A stretch of 64,000 nucleotides of DNA, taken from positions 1 to 64,000 of the forward strand of contig BGZK01001349.1 of assembly GCA_005406025.1 (NCBI GenBank), read 5' to 3'. This stretch comes from Eumeta japonica (lineage: Eukaryota > Arthropoda > Insecta > Lepidoptera > Psychidae). The position numbers and the translations under genes are program-made. Below the pieces are notes generated by a model that had not been told where the DNA came from, did not search any database, and worked only from the letters and a program-made list of their open reading frames with translations. Shown piece by piece: positions 11,001 to 22,892 of the stretch. How positions within the stretch are numbered: position 1 is the stretch's first letter; every line of letters begins with the position of its first letter.

Positions 11001-14000
11001 ATTTTATCATCATCATAAGCAGGAAACACTTATTTGGACTGCATGTAGATATAAGTATAATTTCTAATCAGCAAGGATACATTTGTGTTTTGCATTAGGC
11101 TATTATGTATATATTTTATGTATTTATTTTTTATGAAATGGCATTTTTTGATGTTCTCTAATCAATGTGTTAGGCAGACAGATTAACAGTTGTGTAATGG
11201 AGGTCTTGTATTTTATAAAGCTGTCATTCTTTGTGTTTGCTTGTTCAGTATAGATTATCCTTATTGTTATTCATAATATATTTGCTAAAGCAGTAATGTA
11301 TTAAGATTTAATACAGTTTATTATTTTAATGAGTATAATTCAAATAGAACAAGTAAAGCTTTAAAACTTAAACAGTGCATTCTTATAAGCATAGTAGACA
11401 AATATTTTAATGAATAATCATATTTTTAAACTAGGTATGTGTATTATAATAGAATAGAACATGATGGATTTTAGAAACTGACTCATACTGCTGGTACACG
11501 CTAAAAGCTTTGCATATACTAGTCCCATCTATATGTCCCTAAATGACATATAAATTTGACATGTAGAAAATCACAGTATTTTTTTTTTATTTTGACTTTG
11601 TGCATGTTAAGTCATCTATCAGTCTTTTTGGGAACTAGCACAACAAATAAACGCGACAATTCACAGAAACCGCCGCAGACGGCGCAGCCAAGCTAGCGCC
11701 GCTGGTGGCCGAAAGTACAACTCGATGTCTACATTTCATATTAAAATAGTCTTCGTTTAGTATGCTTATATACACAGCAAGTGTGTCTGTATATATAAAA
11801 ATGTATACGCGTGTTTAGATTTGGGAACCAGATTCTCTATTCCATATGTATCCTAATTATAAAAAGTCTTTTCACACTTTTTTTATAATAATTGATTTTC
11901 TTTGTGTAAGTGATTGACTCTTTAAGTAATTATTTAGAAATTTAAAAAAAAAAAGAGAAAATTAGGTCTATGCTGGCAAAATATGCTTATTTAAATTATA
12001 ATTTGCCATTTTTTCAATCAATTTTTGAGGTTGTGATTAAATTAATTACAAAGGAAGGGAATTTAATTTTTTTTAATGCAATTTATAAATATTTTTCTGA
12101 GATAGACATTTTGTATGAAACATTATAGAAAAAGACTAGTGACATTGTTTACTGTGTCCAAAAACTTAGAGTTTAAACTTTTGAGTAATTGTGCATCACC
12201 AAATTTGATATAGACTATAATTCTTTTGAAATACATTTGCGACCGACCTAAAAGGAAAAGCACTACTGATAATATTCAACAGTAGAGGTGTGTGTTTTGT
12301 GAGATTATAAACATTGAACGGAGTATTAAAGTCATTACAAAAATTTAAAAGACTTGAAATTTGCTAACCTACTTGCTTGTATACACTTTTCTTCCTATTT
12401 TATGATTTTCCAGAAAAATCTGTTGTACCGTAAGAATCTTGTAGGGTAGGTAGGTACCGCCGGTGGGTCACCAATCAGAAGCATTGCTAAAACTGATAAG
12501 TTTTTTAGTCTGCATACCCTGTCTGAAATCTTTGTGCACACCCTTGGTCCCATACAAGGCAGCCTTTTAAAATACATGCTACTAATACCATCAAAGAATA
12601 AGTAGTAATGAGAAAGCATTCAATTTTGTATTGTGAGCATGTATTTTCTTAACTTTTTTGGAGTTGGAAACTACTTTCAAAATTTTACATGTCCCATGGA
12701 CTGATTCTGAATAAAATTGAATGGAAAAAACGCAAGGTTATTTGACAATCTACTTTTGATTAGGTAAGATTGAACTTTGGCCATGTCATTGTCGCGCGTC
12801 GTCCAAGTACCATAATGAATGGCACGAAAAGTCAAATAGATCACGCGCATGCGCAACTACAAATTGTTTATTATCTGAATAAATGAAATTTCAATAAGGA
12901 TCCCAGCTTATGAACCATATCAAGTGTTATTATTACACAAGAAACGGTAATTATATAGAAGTGGGGCTCCACTGTTTTTTGGCTATAAAAAATCGATAAA
13001 TTGCAATAATCCATTACTTTTCCATAATCCATTACATAAACCCAATCCAACCCAACCCGGGTTGGGTTGGGTTAGGTTTTATTTTTCCTCAGCCCCCGTG
13101 GCATAGTGGCCACAGCCCTTGTTTACTTGTTCTCAGTTTCAGAGTCCTTTTATACATCTCTCGCATGCTTGGATGGTAGGTAGGGTCAAAATATTTTTTT
13201 TACTTTTCCATTATTTTATTTATTCTTGTATATTTTTTTTTTATTTTTGTGGGTGGAGTAAATAATTTTTATCTAAAAGTGATAGAACTTGAAATTTTTG
13301 TCGTGGCTGCAATTATAAGAATTTTTCAAGTTTTTGCAATTGTTAAAAAAATTCATAACTTCCAGAGAAATGTAAATTTATGGGGCTTTTTTTTTAAATT
13401 GTTCCTTTTTCAATGCGCAATAATAGAAAATTTAATATCAATGGAATTTTGATGTTAAACCCTTCAAAATTGCGTCAAAAGTCAAAATTTTGATTTTTTC
13501 AACTTTTTATCGATGATATGACCCGTTTCACTTAATCGACACCTATTTAATATTTTTTTTTCTTAAATCCGCCGCGGAGTAGAACTTTTTTTTTTTAAAG
13601 TAATGGATTATCGTAATTTTTCAATTTTTTATGACCAAAAAACAATGGAGCTCCACTTCTATATAATTATCCAAGAAACTATTAGTCAGTATGCTTATCT
13701 ATTTTATTCATTTTTTGTGAAATCATATTAGAAATTGAATGCGGTACCTAGGATTATATCTACTTATGCTTAAGTTAATATAAAAAAAAAGTTCTTAGTA
13801 GAAACAATTAGCTATCTTTGAATGGAACAAAAATACAAAGAATAATGAACATTATTAAAATTGACTTTATGTAGAATAATGCAATCAAATGTCCAAAACT
13901 ATGTCCAGGGTAGGTGAACCAGAGCCTTTATTTAACAATAATTTTCTTTTCACTCTTAATTTTTTCTGTGGTTTCTTTATTATCCTCTATAATTGTTTGT

Positions 14001-16158
14001 ACTCCATTGCCCTGGGTATTAGAATTTTATTTTATCTATATTGAAAAAATGATTAAGTGTCAATTTTATTTTGATTTTGTTAGCATTGTGATGCATTGAT
14101 TTTATAAATATACCCATGAAAACGCTTGGTATCATTCCAAATATTGTGTCATAGAAAGTAGATACATTGCTTGCTTAAAATTACTCAAAACCAAAAGGAT
14201 ACAAAATATAAACCAAAAGATAATAACATAATTAATTTGTTAAAATTGTATGAATCATTGGAATTAGTATGGAATACTACATGTTGGATTAAAAAATTAA
14301 CTGGGATTAGCATATTAACTCATATGAACTGATAATAAAATTTATGAGTTATGGCAATTTTTTATTTAATTTTAGATACTAATGATTTTATTTTATTTTG
14401 TCTACTATAGTTGACAAAATGAGACATAAAATCAAAAATATTAGTCAACATATGATACAGACATAAATAAAATTTTGCAAACTCTTTAAACTTAATGCAG
14501 GCACTGACAAAATTTTTTACCCATGTTTTAATTCATGATAGCCAATACATAAACTCATTGACACTTATGTGTTTGACGCGGTTAGACGCGCCAAGACCAT
14601 GATATAATCTATACTGAGCCTTCCATATGGCAGTGGTGACAACTCCTGTGGCTTCAATCATTATGACGTCACGGGTCGATCTCTTGGACTTCTAGAGTCT
14701 TATCTGTGATAGAATTCAAAGGTTGACATTAATGGTGAGAGGTCGTCGGGATCTGCAGTCAATATGGGCGTGCCACAGGATTCAGTTCTTGGACCATTTC
14801 TATTCTTAGTGTATATAAATGATCTACCGCATCTTGTTAAAAATGGTCATGGGATTGTATTGCTGATGATACCTCCTTACTTTTAAGATTGATAGTCATA
14901 AACCAGCTTTAGACAAGTAAACAGTACCATCTCTGAAATCGTCAGTGGTTTAGTATTAATAATCTACTGCTCAATGAAAGGAAAACAAAATTTGTAAAAT
15001 TTTCTCTATCTGATTCTAAATTGGATTCTAAATTGATAGAACACAAATGTCATGGTCAAAAGCGAGGACTGGATATTGTGGACACAACCCTATTTCTTGG
15101 TCTCACCTTAGATTCTAAGTACGTTGGAATTCTCATATTACAAGATTAGTGAAAAGACTTAGTTCTGCGAAGCATGCAGTCAAAGAATTCGACGACTTAC
15201 AGCAAAACACCATAAGACTAGTTTATTTCAGTTGTTTTCATAGTCTTTATGACCTATGATTTTTTTGTTATGGGGTCACGCAGCCGATATTAACACAATT
15301 TTCATGCTGAAGCGAGCTATTAGGTGCTGTTTATTATCTGAGACCAATGACATCTCTCAAGAAAATTTAAAGTGTATCCCCTTAGCATTACAATATATAC
15401 GAAAACCTGATATATGTCAAGAGAAATATAAAATGGTTCCATAAAGGGCGACATCCATAGCATTAATACTAGACATAAGAATGATCTTGCTGCTCATAAG
15501 ACTCGTCTAAGTAAAGTTAATAAAATCATTTAAGGGGATGTGTGTGCGCTTTGTAATAAGATCCCAACTGAAATTCAAAATTTGCCATTTACTGAGTTCA
15601 AATGTTAAAAGAAAATTATATGGCAAGGGCTATTATACCGTATTGGAATATCTTAATGAAAAAAGGCCCTAGGATTGAGCTGCTTGCCTATCAGGTTATT
15701 TCATATTATTTTTAAATGTCAACTAAATTATAAATGACTAAATCTTTTGTATTGATGAGTAAAAAGAGCAAACCTTGAGTTTCTTGCTCATTCTTCTCTC
15801 GGTGAATCAGCATTTGGAATGGGTGGTAATGTCCAAATGAATTTATTAATGACGTATTTCAAGTGTAATTTCATTACCTACGAAATAAAGATATTTTTGA
15901 TTTGATTTGATTTGATTCCGCATAACGAAAATGTTTCAAATTGTCAACAATTTTTTAGGACGAGTATTGGTGCACTGTTTCATGGGCGTGTCGCGATCAG
16001 CGACATGCGCTCTTGCCTATTTAATGATCAAGCGTGGAATGAGCTTAAAAGAGGCGCTCTCTACCGTCCGTGCCCGCCGTGACATACACCCCAACGATGG
16101 ATTCTTGCGACAGCTCCAGGAACTTGATCGTGAACTTCGCGTATCACATAGGCGCTGA
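8061..16158 (+). CDS. Atypical dual-specificity protein phosphatase (DUSP3/13/26-like)
   Basis: Four exons join in phase to 576 nt, encoding 191 residues plus stop: 8061-8078, 10482-10612, 10688-10914 and 15959-16158. The donors are GTGAGA, GTGAGT and GTGTGT, and each acceptor is AG. Residues 1-45 are a short non-catalytic leader; YPGLYIGDA (about 42-50) opens the DUSP domain. Asp101 in SLMDLPSTD sits where VHR has its general acid. Cys132 and Arg138 form HCFMGVSRS, the HCX5R phosphate-binding loop. The C-terminal PNDGFLRQLQELD is typical of the DUSP3/13/26 group, and the length is close to human DUSP3 (185). The domain hydrolyses phospho-Tyr and phospho-Thr, and family members often act on MAP kinases. 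There is no MAPK-binding rhodanese domain, signal peptide or membrane segment, so a soluble cytoplasmic or nuclear enzyme is likely. The exact orthologue is not decided. Confidence 0.93.
10038..10072. repeat. Short perfect hairpin in phosphatase intron 1
   Basis: AAGGGTTAGATT pairs with AATCTAACCCTT around a ten-base AT loop. It is not next to any gene end, so I do not call it a terminator. Confidence 0.6.
10482..10612 (+). CDS. Phosphatase exon 2
   Basis: The acceptor TTTTGCAG is followed by 43 codons and two extra bases, ending at the donor GC|GTGAGT. It encodes a Ser/Pro-containing leader and the beginning of the catalytic fold (CNEVYPGLYIGDA). Exon 1 carries only six codons (MSYRDS), so most of the N-terminus comes from here. 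Confidence 0.9.
10688..10914 (+). CDS. Phosphatase exon 3, general-acid half of the domain
   Basis: It encodes residues 50-125, including INYVLNTAEG (the conserved VLN.AEG block of DUSPs) and the general-acid Asp101. Reading through the donor GGAG|GTGTGT would run on into the intron and stop near 11018; that longer frame is not the protein. Confidence 0.92.
11450..12570 (+). repeat. Unclassified dispersed repeat, copy 1
   Basis: Ordered blocks are shared with 52900-54290 on the same strand: 'tccctaaatgacatataaa', 'gtgattgactctttaagtaatt', 'ggaagggaatttaatttttttta', 'ttctgagatagacattttgtatga', 'gtgacattgtttactgtgtcc', 'attttccagaaaaatctg' and 'aatgctaaaactgataag'. There are no long open frames and no inverted ends that I can see. 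It lies in intron 3 of the phosphatase. A GC-rich patch at 11666-11716 is not shared. It could be a non-coding part of a larger element. Confidence 0.6.
12946..13671. mobile_element. Terminal-inverted-repeat element, 726 bp, with 8-bp target duplication
   Basis: CAAGAAAC occurs directly on both sides (12938-12945 and 13672-13679). The ends are inverted repeats of about 75 bp: GGTAATTATATAGAAGTGG at the left and the same with one change at the right, read backwards. They continue through 'ctccactgttttttgg' and 'ataatccattact'. The interior has a 24-bp perfect palindrome at 13047-13070 made of CCAACCC/GGGTTGG units, then a 'gtggcatagtggccacagcc' segment. There is no transposase. The 8-bp duplication fits hAT, P or Merlin-type transposition, but the tips match none that I can name. 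Confidence 0.8.
14640..15916 (+). mobile_element. Jockey-type LINE relic: RT core to 3' tail
   Basis: The frames, broken by frameshifts, give HYDVTGRSLGLLESYL, then GVPQDSVLGPFLFLVYIND (RT motif at 14765-14822), a disrupted ADD-type region near 14860, LLNERKTKFVKFS, FLGLTLDSK near 15098-15122, and the C-terminal FMLKRAIRCCLL block (15301-15336). The 3' UTR follows from 15775 and ends in four TTTGA/TTTGATT units at 15896-15916. It is the same family as the copies at 1905, 27770 and 49440. It is 5' truncated and dead, inserted in phosphatase intron 3 in the sense direction. Confidence 0.85.
15959..16158 (+). CDS. Phosphatase exon 4, catalytic loop and stop
   Basis: The acceptor TTTTTTAG|GACGAG completes the split glycine codon. 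The exon carries VLVHCFMGVSRS and the C-terminal helices, ending HRR-stop at 16156-16158. A jockey-type LINE ends about 43 bases before this acceptor. Confidence 0.95.
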
Positions 16159-16586
16159 CCAAGCCCTTCACTGAAAATAACATCATCAGCACATCTAAAA
16201 AACAACTTGTATCCACTTGCAACATATTTAAAGTTTGATCCTAACATATAGATATATATTTTATGTTTTTATTTTATAAATATTAGACAATATTATTTTT
16301 TATTCGTTTAATTTAAATTTTATATAGAGAATATTAGTCTTAAGACTGATATTAAAGAATATTAGTTTTTTAAGATATGATTTGAACCAAAAATTGTTTA
16401 AAATGATTTGCACATATTTTGTTTTATTACAGTTTTGTTCGTGGTTTTTGTAAAACATTAGTCATGTCTTGTGGTATTATATAATTTATTTCTAATTTTC
16501 AGAAAGAAAGATTTTTGTATTTTAATGATTTAATTATTGCTAGACATTATCGTGAAAAAAGAATGTATTTATAAAATGTTTATGAG

Positions 16587-16592
16587 AATAAA
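16587..16592 (+). terminator. Likely polyadenylation signal of the phosphatase gene
   Basis: AATAAA lies 429 bases after the stop codon, the first good match downstream. The cleavage site would fall near 16605-16615. Confidence 0.5.
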
Positions 16593-16614
16593 ATTATAAC
16601 ATCAGTTGTCCACT

Positions 16615-18575
16615 TCCAGTAAACTATAATGTACAATTTCTAGATTGCTTTATAAATTTTTTATATTGAAAAATATATAATAGTGTATATTTTTTATATC
16701 AGATTTTTATTAAATGGAAATTATGATTTGTTAATGTGATCTCCCCAGTTTTAAACTGAAAAAGTAAATTTATGTACTAGAGTGCCATTATATTTGTCGA
16801 TAAAAATTGTTATAAAAAAATAATTAAGTGTTTTAACATCGATTGACATTAGCTTGTTAATAAATTCTAGCTTTGTAGTGGTTGATAACGTTTAACTATA
16901 GTACAATTTCTAGCCTTAAAATCATAAGGCATTTTATATCATTGTCCACGTGATAAATTAACACAATATTGGGTAATGATATAAGCATTATATTCAAGAC
17001 TGGTGGTAATATCTACAAGATCTAAAATAAATGACTGTCATTCTTTCATTTTAAAGTATGAAATGTTATATGTCACATGTTATTTAGCACTTATTGTGAA
17101 GGGCTGGCTGAGCTGCCAACACACCGTGACATTTGGCTGAACATTTATGTCACTTGTTCTATATTTAGAAGTCATTCTTTACACATGTGTAATTGTGTAG
17201 TTATTTAGAACGCACCGAGATCCTGAAAGTTAAATATCTATTTAACGATTAGGCTAGTTCCTATCGGAGTCATAAAAAGAATAGTAATATGTTTCATGAG
17301 TTTGAGTTATAATTCATTAACTAATATGACCTTGTTAATGTTTTATTTTTAGTACTTCATATACATGAAGGTAACATTTGTAAAATCATCTTGATGTTTA
17401 TCTATCGGCCACAGTGGATTTTGTTTTTGAAAATATTTGGCATGGAACTTGAAATTAAGCAAAAAATTAGAAATCTGCTATCTAATGACAAAGGTGTAAT
17501 GTTTGAAGTTCAATTTAGATTTCAGTGGTTCATTTTTGGGAGTAAAATGAGAATTATTATTTTTTGTTAGTGGAATAGTTGGAATACTAAATGAAAAAGC
17601 TTAAAAAAAAAAGATCAAAAGCAAAATTAAAATAATATGAAAATGTTGAAGATTTTATTGAATTCTATATCAGTTAAATTTTTCTCGAGTATGTTTATAT
17701 TGATTTTTTAATTCAAATCTTAATAACTTTTTTGACATACTATTACTTTATAATAGCAATAATAGAAATCATAAATAGTGAAACCCATTACAAAGTATAT
17801 TAAAAGGATTTGCAAAGATATTTTAAAAATTCTTAATTTCAGTTAATATAAAAAAGGTTTCTGCAATACTAACATCATATGCATTTTTGAACTTTTGGCT
17901 TTTACAAGCATTCATTTCAAATCTGTTTTAATGATATAAAAAAAAAGTGTTTAAACTATACCATGTATGTGGTTTATGTAATAACAAGAGACACCTTTGT
18001 TAATTTAAATTTTTGGAAATTTTCTTATGTTCCTTCATTGCAGATAAATTTAAGTAGTGAATGATCACAAAATATTGCTGTTTATTTGAAATATAGAAGG
18101 GTTGTAAAGAAACATTATTTAAGATATAACTTTCAAGTATGACTAGTCAAGATATTTTGTCAGATTCTAAGCTCTGCTCTTAGTATAATATAATAGGTAA
18201 GAGCTTATGTTTGGCAAAAGAAGAGCAAATGCCTAGTGTAACACAATATGAGATACCATTATTTCAGAGATTGTTCAAGCATTATGGAAACAAATAGGTT
18301 AATGGTTTCAATTTCCTTTTTCTAAATAATTTAAAAAAATTTTTTTTTTTTTTGTGATTTAATAATATACAAATTATCCTTTTAAACATTTTTTTGTTTT
18401 AGTGAATATTCTGATCAGTAGCTTAGATGTATATATTTCTAAATGAATAAGCATGAAGTTATTTACATTGCATTATTTCAAACAATAATTTACAAAATGA
18501 TACTTATGTATGTCTACAGAAGTGGTTTCCAAATATTGTATGTTATAATATAGCTTTTCATTACAGTTATATTAT
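16615..18575. other. AT-rich intergenic DNA, nothing recognised
   Basis: No protein-like frame, inverted repeat or known repeat end is visible. There are only A and T runs, such as those near 17604 and 18340. Confidence 0.5.
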
Positions 18576-18579
18576 TGTG

Positions 18580-18905
18580 AATATAGGATGTTTCCTTCAG
18601 ACTATTTGTAGATTTCATTCCAATCTTGCCCATAATTTTTGTCCTGACTCTAGTAGGTACTTATTAGTTTTGATTTTGATTCCTCACTTAGCTCCGTTCT
18701 CCATCTTTTTTGTTTTTTTTCGTTCACGATCCTCTCGCTTCTCATTCGGTTGTAATTCTGGTTCCCATTTCGTTTTCATTTGGTTATGATTCCAGTTCCA
18801 CTGTAAGTTATTTTCAATCCAGATCTCTATTGGTTGGATTCCAGTCGTGCTGCTGATCCCGATCTGTGAGTTCAATTGCAATCTCTTTTCTGATTTTTAT
18901 GATAT
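18580..18905. repeat. GATTCC/GATCC-rich stretch, possible repeat fragment
   Basis: Degenerate units such as 'gattcctc', 'gatccttc', 'gattccag' and 'gatcccgatc' recur about every 20-30 bases. The internal parts of the repeats at 20805 and 24717 have the same texture. The ends are not recognisable. Confidence 0.3.
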
Positions 18906-19588
18906 ATATATATAACGAAAAATAAACAGAAAATGTTTAAGTTTTACTTATATACAAATATATTTTGGCCCAAGGTACCTAGTCACTCCGTTAATTTGGT
19001 TTATGACAAATAGTGTAATGTGAAATGGAACTGCATGAAAAATATTAAGCTATACATTGTTCCTAATATTTTTTTTTTTATATAATAGGTATTTTAGAAA
19101 AAAAACCTCTGCATTATTATATAAATTGGCGGGTAGGGTACAGGAGAAGCTAAATGGTAAAAGTGGCAGGGGTTACAAGCATTTTTAGTGTTTAATATAA
19201 AAAGTTTTCATATAAGATGATTATAAAAATTATAAAATAAAGCACAAATGTATTATTTTCAAAGAAGATTAAATTTGAAGTAGATAAATAAATCAATATC
19301 AATTTTTTGTTCAACACTATTATATACCACCGACTTTGACCATAGCAAATACGCCATATTTGCTAGGGTCGAAGTTTGCTTGCGATTCTGATGTGCTCCC
19401 TGTCACCACCTCGCTGATTTCCATCTCGATCATAATACAAAATATAGAATATTGGGTTATAACATGAAATATAATAGTTTTCAAATTTATTATAAACACT
19501 AATGTTTTAATATTCATACATATTATTTATGTTAATTAAACTAAATAATATTGAAATGTTCAAACTATTCTGTGGCAATAATTAGATA

Positions 19589-19589
<1 letters not shown>

Positions 19590-19639
<50 letters not shown>
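19590..19639. repeat. (TA)n microsatellite
   Basis: About 25 uninterrupted TA units. A shorter run of about 11 units lies at 19823-19845. Confidence 0.95.
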
Positions 19640-19641
<2 letters not shown>

Positions 19642-20627
19642 GCAATAAATTCTTTTTTTATTGCAAAAAAAATTTCGACCTAGCAAATGGCTGAGACAAA
19701 TGGCCTAATATATGATTTTAAAAATTTCTGTAACTGTAACTCTAAAACAACCAAATTGTTTGTTCTTGCCTAGATTTTGAAACAAGATAATTTGTTAACA
19801 ATTGGAAAATAATATTTAAAAGTATATATATATATATATATATATTTAAATGACAGTTTTCCAATGAAAGATTTTTTTATTTAAATTGAAAGTAATGTGC
19901 ATTAAATCTACTTTTGAACGTTAAGAATATAACTCGAGATTAACTATGTACCTAAATGTAGTGAACAATAAATACATAAATATATTTTTGTTGATTGAGA
20001 TTTTGTTTTATTTGCTGTCTATATTTCACTACATTTTAAGTTAGAGTTGTTGTTAAAACAACAACTCTGTCATCTATTTAAAGTTTGTGCAAGTGTTTAA
20101 ATCATCTAAATGGAACACCTAACTATTCCCAAATCTGATTTTGAGTTTACAAGTGCATATGTACATTTGTGTATGGCTGTATATATTTATCATTTTCTTT
20201 TTACATGGATTATTTACATCAAAAATGTAAAACAATCAAATTAATTGAGGCCTCTCTTGTTGTATTTATTGGGTATCATTTAAAAAATAGTAAAATATTT
20301 ATTTTTGTGAACAGTAAAATGTATTTGGTCAGCCAAAGAGGCTAGTTGGTCAGCGACATATTTATATCAATCGAAAATTAGTTAATATTGGATTGCTGCA
20401 AAAATGTTTGTATAGTCAATTAAATATAATGATTGCGTTGAACGAGTCATTATTAATCAAATTTTGATAAGCACTCAGAATACTTAGAAGTTCCAGCCCG
20501 AACTCAACTGGTTCTTTTAGTCGCCGCTGTTTCATTGTTATTGCTGCGGCCCGTATACGATTCGTATTCAGGATCTATTCACATATAATCTTGATTAACG
20601 GTACTATTATCATCTATTTTACAATAA

Positions 20628-20752
20628 GTACAAAACACGAAACTCTGCCGCTCTAAGTTGGTTGCGAATGATACAATGCGCAGGTTTAATGCTTCTCGAC
20701 TCGTTCGTGATTAATTTCACAGCGGAAAAGTTTCGTGCGCTATACTGTACAT
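20628..20752 (-). mobile_element. MITE, copy 3 of the four-copy family
   Basis: This is the shortest copy, at about 125 bp. The left end is GTACAAAACACGAAACTCTG; the right end read backwards is GTACAGTATAGCGCACGAAA. The centre 'gcgcaggtttaatgcttctcgac' matches copy 1 reversed, so this copy is in the opposite orientation with an internal deletion. Confidence 0.75.
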
Positions 20753-20804
20753 TTATATAACAATTGCAAAATAACAAAAAACATATCTACAAGTCATTTG
20801 TGAA

Positions 20805-21412
20805 CACCTATCCTATTAATATTATAAATGTGAAATTTGGATGCTTGTTACTCAATCACGCTTTAATGGCTGAGCAGAATTATGTGAAACTGCAATAATA
20901 TAGTTTATACATCATAGTAATGAATATCCATTGCATAATTTATAAAGACACTAACTTTTGCTCGCGACTTTGCTTGCGTAATCTTGGAGAATATTCAAGA
21001 GATTAAAGTTCAATATCGGTTCGAGATCAAAAATCGCGAGCAGGACCGGAATTAAGATCAAGAGTATAAATGAGATCGTTTCATAATAAACATTTGTAGC
21101 AGTGTGTTTTCGATGTAAAAATAAGGGTTTTTTTCTGGTAGGGAATCGAGAATTGGACCGTGGTTGATAATGTCGTCAATCGATTTAAAAGATCAAAGAA
21201 TTTGTTGTATGTTCATATGGACGAAGCCGCGGATCAATTATGTATATTTTGGAAAGACGGAATCTAGATCAAGTCCAGAATCGGAATCAAAAGTGAATCC
21301 AAAGAAGGAAAAACATCGGGATACATGATTGAAGGAGTAATCGGTCGATTTAACGAAGAAAGAATTCATTCGATGTACGCACGGGCGGAGCCGCGGACAA
21401 AACTAGAATTAC
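20805..21412 (+). repeat. Lepidopteran 'TATTATAAA...GCCGCGG' repeat, copy A
   Basis: It starts near 'cctattaatattataaatgtg', then 'ttgttactcaatcacgctttaatggctgagcaga', then 'actaacttttgctcgcgac' (20951-20969), and ends at 'cgggcggagccgcggacaaaactag' (21381-21405). The order (ATATTATAAA, TTGTTACT.TCACG, CGCGACTT, CTAG end) is that of a very abundant moth and butterfly repeat. I suspect a Helitron-like or LINE-associated non-autonomous element but cannot prove it. The interior is full of GATC/GAATC words. Confidence 0.5.
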
Positions 21413-21534
21413 AATACTCGCATAGTGGGCCGCTCTTGTCACTTGACTGCTTTTAGCTCTGCTAACTTTAAAGAAAACTGTTGATTTTTCTGTACAAATG
21501 CAATTAATTTATATTTATTCAAAATAAAAATGGG

Positions 21535-21925
21535 TAAACTACAACGCACGAAACTCTACTGTTATGCAGGCCGAGACAAGCGGCTAATCGTTTTTATTAG
21601 CATTAAAATTGAATTTCATTTCTAAAATTGAATTCTAAGAGTAATACGCGTATGGGATTGATTTGCTTATAAAATATCACGTGAGCTAGATAAGTGAAAA
21701 TATATTTTTTTAGGCGAATATCGGACACGTTAAAGCAACAGCATTTATAGAAATAGAAACTATTATTCGCTTGTCTCGGACTGCTGAATTGCCTGCGAAT
21801 AACGTAGTGCGCAGATTTAACACTCCCCGACCCTTCTTCATCCCGATCGTCCATTTTACGCCACTGACGCTTTCCTGACTAACTTCACAGCGGCAGAGTT
21901 TCGTGCGTTGTGCATTACATTTGTA
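21535..21925 (-). mobile_element. MITE, copy 4 and longest of the family
   Basis: The left end at 21541 (ACAACGCACGAAACTCTACTG) and the right end read backwards (CAACGCACGAAACTCTGCCGC) are inverted. The 21750-21925 part aligns over its whole length with copy 1 reversed ('gttaaatctgcgcac', 'aagcgtcag.ggcgtaaaat'). A 12-bp inverted pair CCGAGACAAGCG / CGCTTGTCTCGG (21571 and 21768) brackets about 185 bases not found in the other copies. Confidence 0.7.
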
Positions 21926-22892
21926 CCCACTTTTTAATTTAAATATGCACATCTACCAGATAAACTACTTACAGCATAGATTTTTTTATAGCTCAATGAC
22001 TTATAAACATGTTTTGACCGCTGACGATTGTAAATTTTACAACGCAACTGCTTAAGTATTAAGGAGACAATAAGGAGATTGCAAAATGGTTATTATGTCG
22101 ACAATATTCAGTTTGTTTACGGAACAAGGGTTGGAGTCTGATTTTTATTTATAGCAAGCAAAATATTTGTATGCCGTTCAAATGATTTAATAACAGACTT
22201 CTGTCGCTAACCAAATTAAACCTGCCCGATTAGTCTGTACAATATATTTTTATACCTACCTAGTTACATAAATTAATATATCTTCAATTATAAGGAAATT
22301 TGAAATTGCAAGACATGGGAAATATAATTGTATATGAAGATAAAATCAGTGCAATTTATCTTTAAAATCAAGCTAAGGATCAATAAAGTTCAAAGAGAAA
22401 AAATTCTTCATTGATACGCTGAATCAAATTATTGACGGATAGTCTGTTGCGATTGAAGAAGGAATTTAAATGATCAATACACTCTGACAAAATAAAAAAG
22501 TGAATTCAATCACTATTTTCTTGACTGTGAGACAAATTTATTCAGAATCTGATCGGCATTTGTTTTATTGTTAACATTTTGGAGGTAACTAATGAAAATT
22601 AAGAATTGAAATGCAACACAATAGTATCTTGTAAGATACATACATTCGAGACAGAAATTAAACTTGAAGATTTTTGGAACCAAAGCAATTTCTTTTCAAA
22701 AGTTTCGAATAATTGTTATGTATTACCTACATAACTTTGTTTTTATTGTTATATCTATGTGAGCAGAAATTCTCGGCGCTTCTAATAATTAAAAACAAGC
22801 ACCGAAATCGTTTGGATACCAGTAGTACCAATATGCGTTTTGCTTTAAATAATTTTGAATTAAGGATTCAGAAATTAATAAAGAATATACAG
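21926..22892. other. Intergenic DNA, nothing recognised
   Basis: AT-rich sequence without a supported gene or a repeat that I can name. Confidence 0.5.

Noticed and set aside
10915..11018. Extension of phosphatase exon 3 past GGAG|GTGTGT
   Set aside because: It turns into a Phe-rich, AT-driven peptide and would remove the HCX5R active site; exon 4 restores it in phase.
13081..13110. tRNA or tRNA-derived SINE head ('tggcatagtgg')
   Set aside because: Only an A-box-like word is present; no B box or cloverleaf follows.
15931..15958. ATG at 15931 as the start of a short separate protein
   Set aside because: These bases are intron (polypyrimidine tract and acceptor), and the downstream frame is phosphatase exon 4.
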